This document shows, piece after piece, positions 21,419-33,142 of a stretch of DNA of 64,000 nt. The DNA comes from Betaproteobacteria bacterium. GTDB lineage: Bacteria > Pseudomonadota > Gammaproteobacteria > Burkholderiales > SG8-39. The position numbers and the translations under genes were made by a program. Location of the stretch: the NCBI GenBank assembly GCA_029883975.1, contig JAOUIL010000001.1, positions 65,255-129,254 of the forward strand. Reading direction: 5' to 3'. The notes under the pieces were generated by a model. The model was given only the letters and a program-made list of their open reading frames with translations. It ran no database searches and was not told the DNA's origin. Numbering within the stretch: position 1 is the first letter of the stretch; each line of letters starts with the position of its first letter.

Positions 21419-22363
21419 ATGCCCTCGCAAGCCAACCAGCCGCTGCCGGAAGGGCATCCGCTGCAGAACTACCGCATCCTGCGCGTGCTGGCGCAAGGCG
21501 GCTTCTCCATCGTCTACCTGGCGCACGACGAGAACGAGACGCCGGTGGCGATCAAGGAGTACCTGCCCTCGACGCTCGCGCTGCGCACCGGCACGGGCGC
21601 CGTGCCCGTGGTGCCGGAAGCGCATGCGGCGGCGTTCCGCTACGGCCTGAAGTGCTTCTTCGAGGAAGGCAAGGCGCTTGCCTCGCTCGCGCACCCCAAC
21701 GTGGTGCGCGTGCTGAATTTCTTTCGCGCCAACGAGACCGTGTACCTGGTCATGCGCTACGAGCGCGGGCGCTCGCTGCAGGAGCACATCCACGCGCGCG
21801 GCGGGGTGCTGCGCGAGACCTGGATTCGCAACACCTTCGCCACGCTGCTCAACGGGCTGCGCGAGGTGCACTCCAACAAGCTGCTGCACCTGGACATCAA
21901 GCCCGGCAACGTCTACCTGCGCGGCGACGGCACGCCGCTGCTGATCGACTTCGGCGCCGCGCGCCAGATGCTGGCCGGCGAGGCGGTGCTGCCGCCCATG
22001 TACACGCCGGGCTTCGCCTCGCCCGAGCACCATGCGGACCGCTCGAAGCTCGGGCCGTGGAGCGACATCTATTCGGTCGGCGCCACGCTGTACGCGTGCG
22101 TGACGGCCGACGTGCCGCCCGCCGCCGCGGAGCGCATGGAGAAGGACAGGATCGTCCCCGCGCGCCGCGCGGCCGCCGGGCGCTTTTCCGCCGAGCTGCT
22201 CGATACCGTGGACTGGTGCCTGCAGATGAACCACCTGGAGCGCCCGCAGAGCGTCTTCGCCCTGCAGAAAGCGCTGCTCGGCGAGAAGCCGCCCGACTAC
22301 CGCGGTCCGGCGCCGGTGCTCGCGCAGCTGAAAGGGGCGCTCGCTAAGCTCGCGCGCCGATGA
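21419..22363 (+). CDS. Serine/threonine protein kinase
   Basis: GGFSIVYLAHDENETPVAIKEYLP, HLDIKPGNVYLR, DFGAAR kinase motifs. Confidence 0.9.
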   Translation: MPSQANQPLPEGHPLQNYRILRVLAQGGFSIVYLAHDENETPVAIKEYLPSTLALRTGTGAVPVVPEAHAAAFRYGLKCFFEEGKALASLAHPNVVRVLNFFRANETVYLVMRYERGRSLQEHIHARGGVLRETWIRNTFATLLNGLREVHSNKLLHLDIKPGNVYLRGDGTPLLIDFGAARQMLAGEAVLPPMYTPGFASPEHHADRSKLGPWSDIYSVGATLYACVTADVPPAAAERMEKDRIVPARRAAAGRFSAELLDTVDWCLQMNHLERPQSVFALQKALLGEKPPDYRGPAPVLAQLKGALAKLARR

Positions 22364-23265
22364 AGTGCGCGATCGCCCAGCAGTCGCACATCGGCCGGCG
22401 CCCGAGTAACGAGGATCGCCTGGGACACTGGCGCAGCGCGCAGGCGCTGCTGCTCGCCGCGGCCGACGGCATGGGCGGGCATGCGCACGGCGAGCTCGCC
22501 GCGGAGCTCGCGCTGCGCTATGTGGGCGCGCTGTTCCGGCGCGAGGCGCGCCCGCAGCTCGACGGGCCCGCGCAATTCCTCGCGCGCGCCGTGGCCGGCG
22601 CGCATGCCGTCCTGCTGCACGAGGCGCGCTCGCTCGGCCTGGAAGACTCGCCGCGCACCACGATCGTCGCCTGCGTGGTGCAGCAGGGCTGGGCCACCTG
22701 GGCGCACGTCGGCGACTCGCGCCTGTACCACGTGCGCCGGGGGGAGGTCATCGCGCGCACGCGCGACCACACACTGGTGCAGCAGATGGTGGACGAGGGG
22801 CGGCTGCAACCGGCCGAGGCGCGCGGCCATCCGCTGCGCAATCGGCTGCTGCATTGCCTGGGCGGCGCGCGCATCCCGCTGCTCGGCGCCGTGACGCAGG
22901 CGCGCCTCGAGCGCGACGACGTGCTGCTGCTGTGCACCGACGGATTCTGGGAGCCGCTGAATGACCGCCAGATCGTCGCCGGCCTGGAGAGCGGCCCGCT
23001 GGCCGAAGGCGTGGCGCGGCTCGCGGGGCTCGCGCGCGAGCGCGCCGGCGCGGACAGCGACAATATTTCCGCCCTGGCGCTGGCTTGGGACGAGCCGGCG
23101 GCGGCACTCGCCGAGGGGACGCTGCCGGGCCCGATGGTCGCGCCGCTCGCCGTGGCGGCGCCCGCGGTGCCGGATGCGGATATCCTTCGCGCCATGGAAG
23201 CCGATCCCGAGTCCGGCGTCGCGCGCCTGCGACAGGCCGTGCTGAGCACCGGGCGCCGCCCATGA
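22360..23265 (+). CDS. PP2C-family serine/threonine phosphatase
   Basis: [45 protein letters not shown]. Confidence 0.9.
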   Translation: MKCAIAQQSHIGRRPSNEDRLGHWRSAQALLLAAADGMGGHAHGELAAELALRYVGALFRREARPQLDGPAQFLARAVAGAHAVLLHEARSLGLEDSPRTTIVACVVQQGWATWAHVGDSRLYHVRRGEVIARTRDHTLVQQMVDEGRLQPAEARGHPLRNRLLHCLGGARIPLLGAVTQARLERDDVLLLCTDGFWEPLNDRQIVAGLESGPLAEGVARLAGLARERAGADSDNISALALAWDEPAAALAEGTLPGPMVAPLAVAAPAVPDADILRAMEADPESGVARLRQAVLSTGRRP

Positions 23266-23981
23266 CACGCGCGCACGGCCGAGCCCCCGACGCGCTGCGC
23301 CCGGTGCGGCTGACGCGCGGCTACACGCGCTACGCCGAGGGCTCGGTGCTCGCCGAGTTCGGCGAGACGCGCGTGCTGTGCACCGTGAGCGTGGAGAACC
23401 GCGTGCCGCCGTTCCTGAGGGACAGGGGCCGCGGATGGCTGACGGCCGAATACGGCATGCTGCCGCGCGCCACGCATACGCGCGGCGAGCGCGAAGCGGC
23501 GCGCGGGCGGCAATCGGGGCGCACGCTGGAGATCCAGCGACTGATCGGCCGCGCGCTGCGCGCGGTGCTGGATCTGCCGGCGCTGGGCGAGCGCACGCTG
23601 CAGGTGGACTGCGATGTGCTGCAGGCCGATGGCGGCACGCGCACCGCGGCGATCACCGGCGCGTTCGTCGCAGTGCACGACGCGCTCGGCTGGATGCAGC
23701 GCGCGGGCTTGGTCGCCACGCTGCCCGTGAAGGACTTCGTCGCCGCGGTATCGGTGGGCTTGTCGGGCGACACCGGACTGCTCGACCTCGACTACGCCGA
23801 GGACTCGTCCTGCGACACGGACATGAACGTGGTGATGACGGGCGCGGGGCGCTTCGTCGAGGTGCAGGGTACCGCGGAGGGCGAGCCGTTCGCGCGCGCG
23901 CAGATGGACGCGCTGCTCGCGCTCGCCTCGCGCGGCATCGGCGAGTTGATCGGGCACCAGAAGCGCGCGCTCGGGCCGTGA
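23262..23981 (+). CDS. rph: Ribonuclease PH
   Basis: [57 protein letters not shown]. Confidence 0.95.
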   Translation: MTRAHGRAPDALRPVRLTRGYTRYAEGSVLAEFGETRVLCTVSVENRVPPFLRDRGRGWLTAEYGMLPRATHTRGEREAARGRQSGRTLEIQRLIGRALRAVLDLPALGERTLQVDCDVLQADGGTRTAAITGAFVAVHDALGWMQRAGLVATLPVKDFVAAVSVGLSGDTGLLDLDYAEDSSCDTDMNVVMTGAGRFVEVQGTAEGEPFARAQMDALLALASRGIGELIGHQKRALGP

Positions 23982-24562
23982 AGCTGGTGCTGGCCTCCAA
24001 CAACCCGGGCAAGCTGCGCGAGATGCGTGCGCTGCTCGCGCCGCTCGGCCACCAGGTGATCGTGCAGGCGGAGCTCGGCATCGCAGAGGCCGAGGAGCCG
24101 CACGACACGTTCCTCGAGAACGCGCTCGCCAAAGCGCGCCATGCGAGCCGCGCCAGCGGCCTGCCGGCGCTGGCCGACGACTCCGGGCTGTGCGTCGACG
24201 CGCTCGGCGGCGCGCCGGGCGTGCACTCGGCGCACTTTGCCGGGCGCGAGGGCAGCCGCGAGCAGCGCGACGCGCGAAACAACGCGAAGCTCCTGGCGAG
24301 CCTGGGCGAGCAGCGCCGCGCCCATTACCGCTGCGTCATGGCGCTCGTGCGGCGCGCCGACGACCCCGAGCCGCTCGTCGCCGAGGGTAGCTGGCAAGGC
24401 AGCATCGCGCGCGCGCCGCGCGGCGCGCACGGCTTCGGCTACGACCCGCTGTTCCTGGTGCCCGGGCGCGGGCTGACCGCTGCCGAGCTGTCGGAGGACG
24501 AAAAGAACCGGCTCAGCCATCGCGGCCAGGCGGCCGCGCGGCTCGTGGAGCTGCTGCGGTGA
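23978..24562 (+). CDS. rdgB: RdgB/HAM1 non-canonical purine NTP pyrophosphatase
   Basis: GTG start; [50 protein letters not shown]. Confidence 0.93.
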   Translation: MKLVLASNNPGKLREMRALLAPLGHQVIVQAELGIAEAEEPHDTFLENALAKARHASRASGLPALADDSGLCVDALGGAPGVHSAHFAGREGSREQRDARNNAKLLASLGEQRRAHYRCVMALVRRADDPEPLVAEGSWQGSIARAPRGAHGFGYDPLFLVPGRGLTAAELSEDEKNRLSHRGQAAARLVELLR

Positions 24563-25722
24563 GCGCGGTCCTGCGCGCGCGCCACGACGTGCGCTTCGCC
24601 GTGCTGCCGCCGCTTGCGCTCTATGCGCACCTGCCCTGGTGCGTGCGCAAGTGCCCGTACTGCGACTTCAACTCGCACGAGAAGGGCGACGCGCTGCCCG
24701 AGCGCGAGTACGTCGCCGCGCTGGTCGCCGACCTCGAGGGCCTGCTGCCCTCGGTCTGGGGCCGGCGTGCGGGGAGCGTGTTCATCGGCGGCGGCACGCC
24801 GAGCCTGTTCTCGCCCGAGTCGATCGACGCGCTGCTCGCCGCGCTGCGCGCGCGCGTGCCGCTCGAGCCCGGCGCCGAGGTGACGCTGGAGGCCAACCCC
24901 GGCACCGCGGAGGCCGGGCGCTTCCGCGGCTATCGCGACGCTGGGGTCAATCGCCTGTCGCTCGGCATCCAGAGCTTCGACGACGGCCGGCTCGCGTCGC
25001 TCGGGCGCATCCACTCGGCCGACGAGGCGCGCCGCGCGATCGAAATGGCGCAAGATGCCTTCGACAACGTGAATCTCGACCTCATGTACGGGCTGCCCGG
25101 TCAGACGGTGTCCGAGGCGCGCAAGGAGATCGCCGAAGCGGTGCGCTGGGGCACGACGCACCTGTCGGCGTACCAGCTGACCATCGAGCCGAACACAGTG
25201 TTCTTCAGCAAGCCGCCCGCGCTGCCCTCGCATGACGAGGCGGCCGACATGCAGCTTGCGGTGGAAGAGATGCTTGCCGCGGCCGGCTTCGAGCACTACG
25301 AGACCTCCGCGTTCGCGCGGCCCGGACGGCGCTGCCGGCACAACCTGAACTACTGGGAGTTCGGCGATTACCTCGGGCTCGGCGCCGGCGCGCACGGCAA
25401 GGTGTCGTACGCGGAGCGCGTGACGCGCCACGAGCGTCCCAAGCCGCCGCGCGAGTACATGGCGCAGGCGGGCGCCCTGAAGGAATCGGTGATCGCGTCG
25501 CGCGAGCTGCCTTTCGAGTTCATGCTTAACGCGCTGCGGCTCGTGCAAGGTGTGCCGTCGAAACTGTTCGAGGAGCGTACCGGGCTGCCGGCGGCCGCGG
25601 TGGCACGCAGGCTTTCGACTGCCCGCGAAAAGGGCCTGCTGGAGGACGATCCGCTGCGTATCCGCCCGACGCCGCGCGGGCAGCTGTTCCTCAACGAGCT
25701 GCTGCAGCTGTTCCTGGATTGA
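24559..25722 (+). CDS. hemW: Radical SAM heme chaperone HemW
   Basis: YAHLPWCVRKCPYCDFNSH CxxxCxxC motif; FIGGGTPSLF. Confidence 0.93.
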   Translation: MSAVLRARHDVRFAVLPPLALYAHLPWCVRKCPYCDFNSHEKGDALPEREYVAALVADLEGLLPSVWGRRAGSVFIGGGTPSLFSPESIDALLAALRARVPLEPGAEVTLEANPGTAEAGRFRGYRDAGVNRLSLGIQSFDDGRLASLGRIHSADEARRAIEMAQDAFDNVNLDLMYGLPGQTVSEARKEIAEAVRWGTTHLSAYQLTIEPNTVFFSKPPALPSHDEAADMQLAVEEMLAAAGFEHYETSAFARPGRRCRHNLNYWEFGDYLGLGAGAHGKVSYAERVTRHERPKPPREYMAQAGALKESVIASRELPFEFMLNALRLVQGVPSKLFEERTGLPAAAVARRLSTAREKGLLEDDPLRIRPTPRGQLFLNELLQLFLD

Positions 25723-25729
25723 CGGCCCG

Positions 25730-26084
<355 letters not shown>

Positions 26085-26101
<17 letters not shown>

Positions 26102-27005
26102 CCCAGCGCGCCAGGATCGGTGCGTAGGTCTGCGGCCAGCGCTCGAGCGCCTCGCCCGCGCCGTAGAACACCCGGCGCAGGAAGGCGAGCGAGAGCTCGC
26201 GCGTCGCCTGCTTCACCTGCGGATTGAGCTCCGCGCCGCCCGTGCCGGCGCGATTGGTGAAGATGCTGTGCGAGCCGCCCTCGAACACCGCGAGCGCCTT
26301 CACCGGGCTGCCCACCGCCTCGAATACCGCGACCCGGTCGCCCACGGGAGAGTAGTACCCCGGGATGGTGATCGTGTCCTCGGTCGCGGTCACGTGCAGG
26401 GTCGGCAGCGTGAGCGACCGCAGGATACGCTTGGGGTCCTGTTCGCCGTAGAACGGCGGCGCCGAGAGGAGCACCGCCGCCTTGATGCGTGGGTCGCGCA
26501 GCTCCATTCTGCGGCCATTGCGCTCGACGCCTGCGCCGGTGGCGAGCATCACGGTGTTGGCGCCATAGGAATGGCCCGCGGCGGCGATGCGCGCGCGGTC
26601 GATGCGCGCGCCGAACTCCCGGTGCGTAAGCAGCTGGTCGAGGGCGTAAGTGAGATCGCGCACGCGCTCCAGCGCCTCGCGCTCCTGCGCCGCGCCTTGC
26701 AGCCGTCCGATGAGCGAGAAGGGGTTGCCGAGCCAGAGGCTGCGGTCGCTGCCCACGTGCTGCAAGTGCAGGCTGGCGATGCCCTGGCTGGCGAAGTACT
26801 CGCCGAGGTAGCTGTAGCCGCGGCGCGAGCCGCCGATGCCGTGCGAGAAGACGACCAGGGGCACCGGCCGATCGGCCTCGGGCCAGTACAGGCGCACCGG
26901 CACGGGGCGCTCGCGCTTCTCGTCCACCCAGTCGAAGTCGTGCGTTTCAAACGCGGATGCGGTTCCCGCGACGAGCAGCAGCGCGAGCAAGAGCCAGCGG
27001 GCCAT
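26085..27005 (-). CDS. Alpha/beta hydrolase (dienelactone hydrolase/PAF-AH-like), exported
   Basis: Signal peptide MARWLLLALLLVAGTASA; VVFSHGIGGSRRG; AAGHSYGANT. Confidence 0.85.
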
Positions 27006-27006
27006 G

Positions 27007-27660
27007 TCAGGAGCGCTTTCTGAAGTGGAAGTCCCGGACCGTGTGACCGAGCCTCAGGCCGCGAAGTTCGAACTTGGTCGCCGGCCGCGCGCCCGCGCCG
27101 CCCGCGCGCTCGAGCAGCGGCTCGGCCCCCAGGACCTCGTCGATCTGCCGGGCGTAGTCCTCCCAGTCGGTGGCCGCGTGCAGGATGCCGCCCGGGGCGA
27201 GCTTGCGCGCGGCGAGCGCGGCAAAGGCGGGCTGCACGAGGCGCCGCTTGTAGTGGCGCTTCTTCGGCCAGGGATCGGGAAAGAAGAGGTGGATGCCGGC
27301 GAGCGCGCCGTCGGGGATCATGTTCGCGAGCACCTCGAGCGCATCGTGACGGATGACGCGCAGGTTACCGAGGCCTTGCTCGTCGATGCGTTTCAACAGG
27401 CTCCCCACCCCGGGCCCGTGCACCTCTATGGCGATGAAGTCGGTGCCGGGGTTGGCAGTGGCGATCGCCGCGGTGGTTTCGCCCATGCCGGAGCCGATCT
27501 CCAGCACGAGCGGGGCTGTGCGGCCGAACAACGCGCGCGTGTCGAGGAGCGCGGGCTGGTACTCGATGCCGTAAGCCGGCATCAGCTGCTCGAGCGCGCG
27601 CTGCTGCGACGGCGTCGTCCTGCTCTGGCGCAGGACGTAGCTGCGGATGCCGCGCTTCAA
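27007..27660 (-). CDS. trmB: tRNA (guanine-N7-)-methyltransferase
   Basis: [39 protein letters not shown]. Confidence 0.95.
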   Translation of the reverse strand: MKRGIRSYVLRQSRTTPSQQRALEQLMPAYGIEYQPALLDTRALFGRTAPLVLEIGSGMGETTAAIATANPGTDFIAIEVHGPGVGSLLKRIDEQGLGNLRVIRHDALEVLANMIPDGALAGIHLFFPDPWPKKRHYKRRLVQPAFAALAARKLAPGGILHAATDWEDYARQIDEVLGAEPLLERAGGAGARPATKFELRGLRLGHTVRDFHFRKRS

Positions 27661-28460
27661 GCCGCCTTGCTGCGGGAAGACGAAATCGTCCCTTCGGTGG
27701 GCGAGGAGGGGGCGGCCGAGTAGAGCTTCTTCGGCATGCGCCCCGCGAGCCAGGCCTCGCGCCCCGCTTCAACTGCCTTCTTCATGGCGCGCGCCATGCC
27801 GATCGGGTCGCGCGCCGTGGCGACCGCGGTGTTCATCAGCACGCCGTCGCAGCCGAGCTCCATGGCGATGGCGGCGTCGGAAGCCGTGCCAACGCCCGCG
27901 TCGACAATCACCGGCAGCTTCACCGCGTCGCGCACGAGCTGCACCTGCCACGGATTGAGGATGCCCATGCCGGAGCCGATCAGCGAGGCGAGCGGCATGA
28001 TGGCGACGCAGCCTGCGTCTTCGAGCATCTTCGCCTGGATCGGATCGTCGGAGCAGTACACCATCACCTTGAAGCCTTCCTGGACGAGTTGCTGCGCGGC
28101 CTTCAGCGTCTCCGGCATGTTCGGATAGAGCGTGTGCGGATCGCCCAGCACCTCGAGTTTGACGAGGTCGTGGCCGTCCAGCAGCTCGCGCGCGAGGCGC
28201 AGCGTGCGCACCGCGTCCTCCGCGCTGTAGCAGCCGGCGGTGTTGGGCAGATACGTGAACTTCGACGGCGGCAAGGCCTCGAGCAGGCTCGGCTCGTTCG
28301 CGTTCTGTCCGATGTTGGTGCGGCGGATCGCGACCGTGACGATCTGCGCGCCGGAGGCTTCCACCGTAGCGCGCGTCTGCGCGAAGTCCTTGTACTTGCC
28401 CGTGCCGATCAGCAGGCGCGAGCCGTAGGACTTGCCGGCGACGAGGAACGGGTCGTTCAT
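27657..28460 (-). CDS. thiG: Thiazole synthase ThiG
   Basis: [72 protein letters not shown]. Confidence 0.95.
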   Translation of the reverse strand: MNDPFLVAGKSYGSRLLIGTGKYKDFAQTRATVEASGAQIVTVAIRRTNIGQNANEPSLLEALPPSKFTYLPNTAGCYSAEDAVRTLRLARELLDGHDLVKLEVLGDPHTLYPNMPETLKAAQQLVQEGFKVMVYCSDDPIQAKMLEDAGCVAIMPLASLIGSGMGILNPWQVQLVRDAVKLPVIVDAGVGTASDAAIAMELGCDGVLMNTAVATARDPIGMARAMKKAVEAGREAWLAGRMPKKLYSAAPSSPTEGTISSSRSKAA

Positions 28461-28660
28461 CCGCCCCCCACCGCTGCGACGATCTCCAGCCGGTCGCCGT
28501 CGGCGACCAGCGTGGAAGCATGCGCGCTCTTCGGCACGATCTCGCCGTTGCGCTCCACGGCGACCTTCTTGCCGGCGAGGGACAGTTTCTGCACCAGTTC
28601 CGCGACCGCAAGCGGCGCGTCGTAGCGCTGCGCCGCGCCATTCACAGTGACTTGAATCAT
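28457..28660 (-). CDS. thiS: Sulfur carrier protein ThiS
   Basis: 66 aa ending in GG; directly upstream of thiG. Confidence 0.9.
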   Translation of the reverse strand: MIQVTVNGAAQRYDAPLAVAELVQKLSLAGKKVAVERNGEIVPKSAHASTLVADGDRLEIVAAVGGG

Positions 28661-28689
28661 AGGGGAAATGATACACTTCGACGCCACCC

Positions 28690-28763
28690 GCGGGTGTCGT
28701 CTAATGGCAAGACAACAGCTTCCCAAGCTGTGAACGTGGGTTCGATTCCCATCACCCGCTCCA
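28690..28763 (+). tRNA. tRNA-Gly(CCC)
   Basis: Acceptor stem GCGGGTG/CACCCGC, anticodon arm ACAGC-TTCCCAA-GCTGT, T-arm GTGGGTTCGATTCCCAT, encoded CCA. Confidence 0.95.
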
Positions 28764-28773
28764 CGCCCGCCGT

Positions 28774-31700
28774 TCACTGCGGCGCGGGATTGCCCTCGAG
28801 CGGCGCGACCAGCTTCGCAGGCAGCTTCAGCGTGCGCTCGAAGATGCCGAGCAGCTCGTTGGTCACGGCGCGCGGGCCGAGCGGCACGACCAGCGGATCG
28901 CGGATGTCGCCGCTCACGCCGACCGGGACGCTCGTGAAGGCGCCGCCGATCACGTAGCCGATGATCGGGATGCCGCGCACGGTCCGGTCGACCCGGCTGA
29001 AGGGCGCGACCAGTACCGACAGCGACGACTGGTAGTCGAGGCCGATGGTTCCCGTCGCCGCGAGCCCGAGCGCGTCGCTGTCGAGAAAGCCCTGGTCCAG
29101 CGTGAACCGGCCGCCGCCGAAGCGACCCTTCGCTTCGATGTTGCGGTAGTCGAAGCCGTCGCGGTCGAGCCGGACTTCCTTGTCGAGCACGCCTTTCACG
29201 TTGGTGACCGACAGGATATTGCCGATGAGCGCGAACTTGCGGATCTCGCCGTTGCGGGCGCTAAACTGCACCGGGCCCTGCAAAGCGCGCGCGAAATCGC
29301 CCGGCCTACCGCGTGCGCGCAGGTCCGCTTCCAGGTCGAAGCGTCCGGAGATCAGGATTCCGCGATCGGTCAGGCAGTGCGCGACGCGCTCCAGCTCCTG
29401 GTCCTTGGCCGAAAGGCGCACGTTGGCGTCCAGAGCTTCGGGCGTGGCGCTGACCGAGAATGGGAACGCGATGCCGCACAACGCTGCCTCGGTGACCTTG
29501 AGGTCCGCGCGCTGCTGCTGGAGCGCGAGCGAGGCACGCAGCGACTCGACCCGCAGGCCCTGACGCTTCACGTAGCCGGCGCGCACGTCCACGGTGCCCG
29601 TCAGGGGCAAAGGCCAGAGCGCGCGGGGCGCTGCGGCCTTCTCGGTGGCTTGCGCCGGCAGCAGCGCGTCGAGGTCGACGCCGGGTGACTCCACTTCGGC
29701 CTGCACCACCAGGCCCGATGGGCGTCGAGCGATCTCGCCACGCACGGTGGCCTTCTGGCCTGCCCAGTGCGCAGTCAACTCGCGCACCTGCAGCGACTGG
29801 CCGTCGACGTCAAGGTCGGCGCGTTCCACCCTGACCGGCACTGGCAGCACGGCACCAAGGTTGAGGTCGTCCACGTCGAGATTGCCCCTGGCCGTCGTCT
29901 CTTCGGGACGGCTCCGATCGAAGTGGACCTGCAGATCGCCGCGCACGTTGCCGGAGAGCGCCGCCGGAGGCTCCGCCAGCATGGATACCACGCTACGGTC
30001 GGTCAGCTTGCCCGAGAAGCTCGCCTCGAAGATCGGGCCGCGCCTGGACAGGCCAAGCACCGCGTCGCTTTCGGCGTCCTCGAGCGCGAGCCGCCGCACG
30101 TGCAAGGCATCCTTGCGGATCTCGAGCGCGGCATCGGCGCGCAGGCCGGCAGGGAACCGGACGCGCGCCGCAAGATCCAGCACCTCCGCGCTCCACCGGA
30201 TGCGCTGCGCCTGCGCGCGGAGCGGCGTGGCCGGGCGCAACCGCTGCGGCAGGCCGGCGCGCTGCCAGACCCAGTCGACCGCGCGGGCGTCGACCACGGC
30301 TTCCTCGACGCGCACCTCGATGCGACGCGTGCTCGCCCGGTACTCGTCGACCGTCCCGGACACGCGAGCGGCCGCATCGAGAGACTTGACGCTCATGCGC
30401 TCGAGAGTGAGTGCCTCGGGCGTGACGCGTAGCGTACCGCCGTCCACAATCGCCGCTGGCAGGTCCCGCAATTGCACGCGCACTTCCCGGGGGGCTACCG
30501 AGACGTCGTAGACGATCTCGGCGGGCGCATCGAACCGCAGCCGCAGCGCGTGCAGCGTCGCATCGGCACTGCTGGAGAGCGCCTGGATGGGTTGCAGCGC
30601 CTGCGCAATCTTCTCGTTCGTGCGCAGCCACGCCAACCATTCCTCGAGCGCGAGCGTCGCCTTCCCGGTCGACGCCTCGAGTCGCATCGGCTTCCTGAGC
30701 ACGATGTCCACGTTCGCCTGCGCGAGGCGGGACGCGCCGAGCTGTCCATTTGCAGCGCGCACGCGCAGCGTGCTCCCGGCGAGCTGCAGGCGCGCGCTGA
30801 CGTCACGGGTGTCCATCTCGAGGAACGGGACGCGCATGGCCCCGCCCCGCAGGTCGAGGCTGCCCTCGATGCCGGGCAACCGGAACAGCGTATCCAGCGA
30901 CTTCGATCTGGCCGACACGCGCAGGGCGGAGATCCGGCCGGCGCGCACGCGACCCACGTAGTCGCGCACCGCCGGCAGGTCGCCGGCGAGCGCCAGTGCC
31001 GCTTCGCGCACGCGCGCGAGCTCCAGTGCGTCCATCTCGAGGCGCGCGGTTGGCGCGCGCTCCGCGCCCGCCAGGCGCAGCGTGCCCCGCGCCGACGGAA
31101 TCAGCTCGCCCAGGCGCGCCCCGGTCAGCGCGAGCTCGATGTCATCGGCGCCTGCCTTCGCGGTGCCTTCGAGCCGCACGTTCGCGATGTCGAGCGCTCG
31201 ACCGGCGCGGCCCAGCCGAAGGGACGCCAGCGTGGCGGTGGCCGTCGACTGCGCGTGCCCTCCCGAGAGCCTGGCGGTGCCCGATACATTTGCACGCACC
31301 GCCTCGAGCCGCATGTCCTCGCGGCGCAGACTCAGGCTCGGAACTTCAGCGCCGAATGTCGCGTCGATCGTTGCCTGGCCGTCGAAGCGCGCTTCAACCC
31401 GCGCGGATCCAGTGGGCAGCCGAAGTGCCGGCATCGGCTGCCCGAGCACCAGCTCCAGGATCTGCTGCGCTCTGGCGCCCGTTGCCTCCGCGCTCGCGTG
31501 GGCGCGCAGGTCGGCCGACTCGACGCGCGCCTCGAGCCGGGCGCGCTCCCAATAGCGGCTCGCCACCGTGCCTTGCGCGGCGACGCCCTCCCGGTCGGTC
31601 CGCACGCGCAGCGCGACCTCCAGCGGGCCGATCGGCGGCACCTGCGGGCCGAGGACTTCCAACCGTCCCTCGTCGAGCACCAGTTCCGCGTCCGGCCTGA

Positions 31701-32190
31701 AGCGCTGCGCCGCGTCCAGGGCCGTTCGCAACGTTGCGCGGTAGGTCGCTGCGGCATCGACCCGCTCCGCCGACCCCTTCTGCGCGGCGGGCAGCTGAAG
31801 CCTGAGCGCGGGTCGCGCAACGCGGAACGCGCTGATCTCCACTTCGCCGCGCAGCAGCGGGCGCAGGCGCAATTCAAGCTCCGCGCGCTCGATGCTCGCC
31901 TCGAGGGCGCCGGGAATCGCAACGCGCGCGCCGTGCAGTACGCCGTGCGGAACCGGGAGCAGGCGCACTTCGAGCGCCTCCCAGGTCACTTCGCCGCGTA
32001 CGGCGCTCGAGAGCCGCCGCTCGAGCCCGCGCTGTACTGCGGGGACGTCGACGAGCTGCGGCGCGACGAGCAGCACGGCCGCCAGCAGAACCAGCGCGCC
32101 GGCGGCCAGTCCAATGCTCCAGCGCAGGACGCGGTGGAATCGCGGCCTGCGGCGCGCGGGCGGCATCGCATCCATGGTGAAGGATTGCAT
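28774..32190 (-). CDS. Large AsmA-like inner-membrane-anchored protein
   Basis: N-terminal TM (VLRWSIGLAAGALVLLAAVLLVA) and AsmA-like C-terminal region (GDFARALQGPVQFSARNGEIRKFALIGNILSVTNV); start approximate. Confidence 0.8.
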   Translation of the reverse strand: MQSFTMDAMPPARRRPRFHRVLRWSIGLAAGALVLLAAVLLVAPQLVDVPAVQRGLERRLSSAVRGEVTWEALEVRLLPVPHGVLHGARVAIPGALEASIERAELELRLRPLLRGEVEISAFRVARPALRLQLPAAQKGSAERVDAAATYRATLRTALDAAQRFRPDAELVLDEGRLEVLGPQVPPIGPLEVALRVRTDREGVAAQGTVASRYWERARLEARVESADLRAHASAEATGARAQQILELVLGQPMPALRLPTGSARVEARFDGQATIDATFGAEVPSLSLRREDMRLEAVRANVSGTARLSGGHAQSTATATLASLRLGRAGRALDIANVRLEGTAKAGADDIELALTGARLGELIPSARGTLRLAGAERAPTARLEMDALELARVREAALALAGDLPAVRDYVGRVRAGRISALRVSARSKSLDTLFRLPGIEGSLDLRGGAMRVPFLEMDTRDVSARLQLAGSTLRVRAANGQLGASRLAQANVDIVLRKPMRLEASTGKATLALEEWLAWLRTNEKIAQALQPIQALSSSADATLHALRLRFDAPAEIVYDVSVAPREVRVQLRDLPAAIVDGGTLRVTPEALTLERMSVKSLDAAARVSGTVDEYRASTRRIEVRVEEAVVDARAVDWVWQRAGLPQRLRPATPLRAQAQRIRWSAEVLDLAARVRFPAGLRADAALEIRKDALHVRRLALEDAESDAVLGLSRRGPIFEASFSGKLTDRSVVSMLAEPPAALSGNVRGDLQVHFDRSRPEETTARGNLDVDDLNLGAVLPVPVRVERADLDVDGQSLQVRELTAHWAGQKATVRGEIARRPSGLVVQAEVESPGVDLDALLPAQATEKAAAPRALWPLPLTGTVDVRAGYVKRQGLRVESLRASLALQQQRADLKVTEAALCGIAFPFSVSATPEALDANVRLSAKDQELERVAHCLTDRGILISGRFDLEADLRARGRPGDFARALQGPVQFSARNGEIRKFALIGNILSVTNVKGVLDKEVRLDRDGFDYRNIEAKGRFGGGRFTLDQGFLDSDALGLAATGTIGLDYQSSLSVLVAPFSRVDRTVRGIPIIGYVIGGAFTSVPVGVSGDIRDPLVVPLGPRAVTNELLGIFERTLKLPAKLVAPLEGNPAPQ

Positions 32191-32239
32191 GTTCCGCGCG
32201 CCCCTATCCTGCGTCAACGCGCGCGTCATAGAATTGGCC

Positions 32240-33142
32240 ATGCCCGTGTCCTTCGAAGGCAAGCTCGTGGTCGCCATCTCCTCGCGGGCGCTGTTCGACT
32301 TCGAGGAGGAGAACCGGGTCTTCGAGCGCGACGGCGAGGCGGCCTACGTCACGCTGCAGCTCGGGCGCCTGGACGTGCCCGCCAAGCGCGGCGTCGCCTT
32401 CCCGCTGGTGCAGAAGCTGCTCGCGTTCAATGCGCCCGACGCGCAGCGCGTCGAGGTGGTGATCCTGTCCAAGAACGACCCGGTGAGCGGCCTGCGCGTG
32501 TTCCGCTCGGCGCAGCGCGAGGGCCTGCGCGTGGAGCGCGGCGTGTTCACGCGCGGGCGCGACCCCTACCGGTATCTCGACGCGCTGCGCGCCAACCTGT
32601 TCCTCTCCGCCAACGAGCGCGACGTGATGGCGGCGCTCGATGCGAGCGTGCCGGCGGCGCGCGTGGTGCCCGAGTCGGCGCAGGCCGCGAGCCGTCACGC
32701 GGAGGAGGTGCGCATCGCGTTCGACGGCGACGCGGTGCTGTTCTCCGACGAGGCCGAGCGCGTCTACCAGAAGGACGGCCTGGAAGCCTTCACGCGCCAC
32801 GAGGCCGACCGCGTAGACACGCCGCTGCCGCCGGGACCGTTCAAGCCGCTGCTCGAAGCGCTGCACCGGCTGCAGACCGCGGGTACCGCCATGCGGCTGC
32901 GCACCGCGCTCGTCACCGCGCGCAGCGCCCCGGCGCACGAGCGCGCGATCCGGACCCTGATGCACTGGAAGATCGCGGTCGACGAGGCACTTTTCCTCGG
33001 AGGCCTGGACAAGGGGGAGTTCCTCAAGGCCTTCGAGCCCGATTTCTATTTTGACGACCAGCGCGGCCACGTCGAGTCGGCGGGCCGGCACGTGGCCACC
33101 GGCCACGTCCCGTTCGGCATCGCCGGAAGGAAGCCTGCATGA
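32240..33142 (+). CDS. 5'-nucleotidase (cytosolic 5'-nucleotidase 1A-like)
   Basis: LVVAISSRALFDFEEENRVFE...; IAFDGDAVLFSDEAERVYQ; FEPDFYFDDQRGHVESA. Confidence 0.85.
   Translation: MPVSFEGKLVVAISSRALFDFEEENRVFERDGEAAYVTLQLGRLDVPAKRGVAFPLVQKLLAFNAPDAQRVEVVILSKNDPVSGLRVFRSAQREGLRVERGVFTRGRDPYRYLDALRANLFLSANERDVMAALDASVPAARVVPESAQAASRHAEEVRIAFDGDAVLFSDEAERVYQKDGLEAFTRHEADRVDTPLPPGPFKPLLEALHRLQTAGTAMRLRTALVTARSAPAHERAIRTLMHWKIAVDEALFLGGLDKGEFLKAFEPDFYFDDQRGHVESAGRHVATGHVPFGIAGRKPA

Noticed and set aside
19898-22234. 778-aa minus-strand ORF extending from gmk over yicC and the kinase
   Set aside because: Only the 3' portion (19898..20506) is gmk; the rest is antisense or out-of-frame low-complexity sequence
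30472-33054. 860-aa plus-strand ORF opposite the AsmA-like gene and over the nucleotidase
   Set aside because: Out-of-frame Arg/Gly/Ala-rich translation; the real genes are 28774..32190 (-) and 32240..33142 (+)
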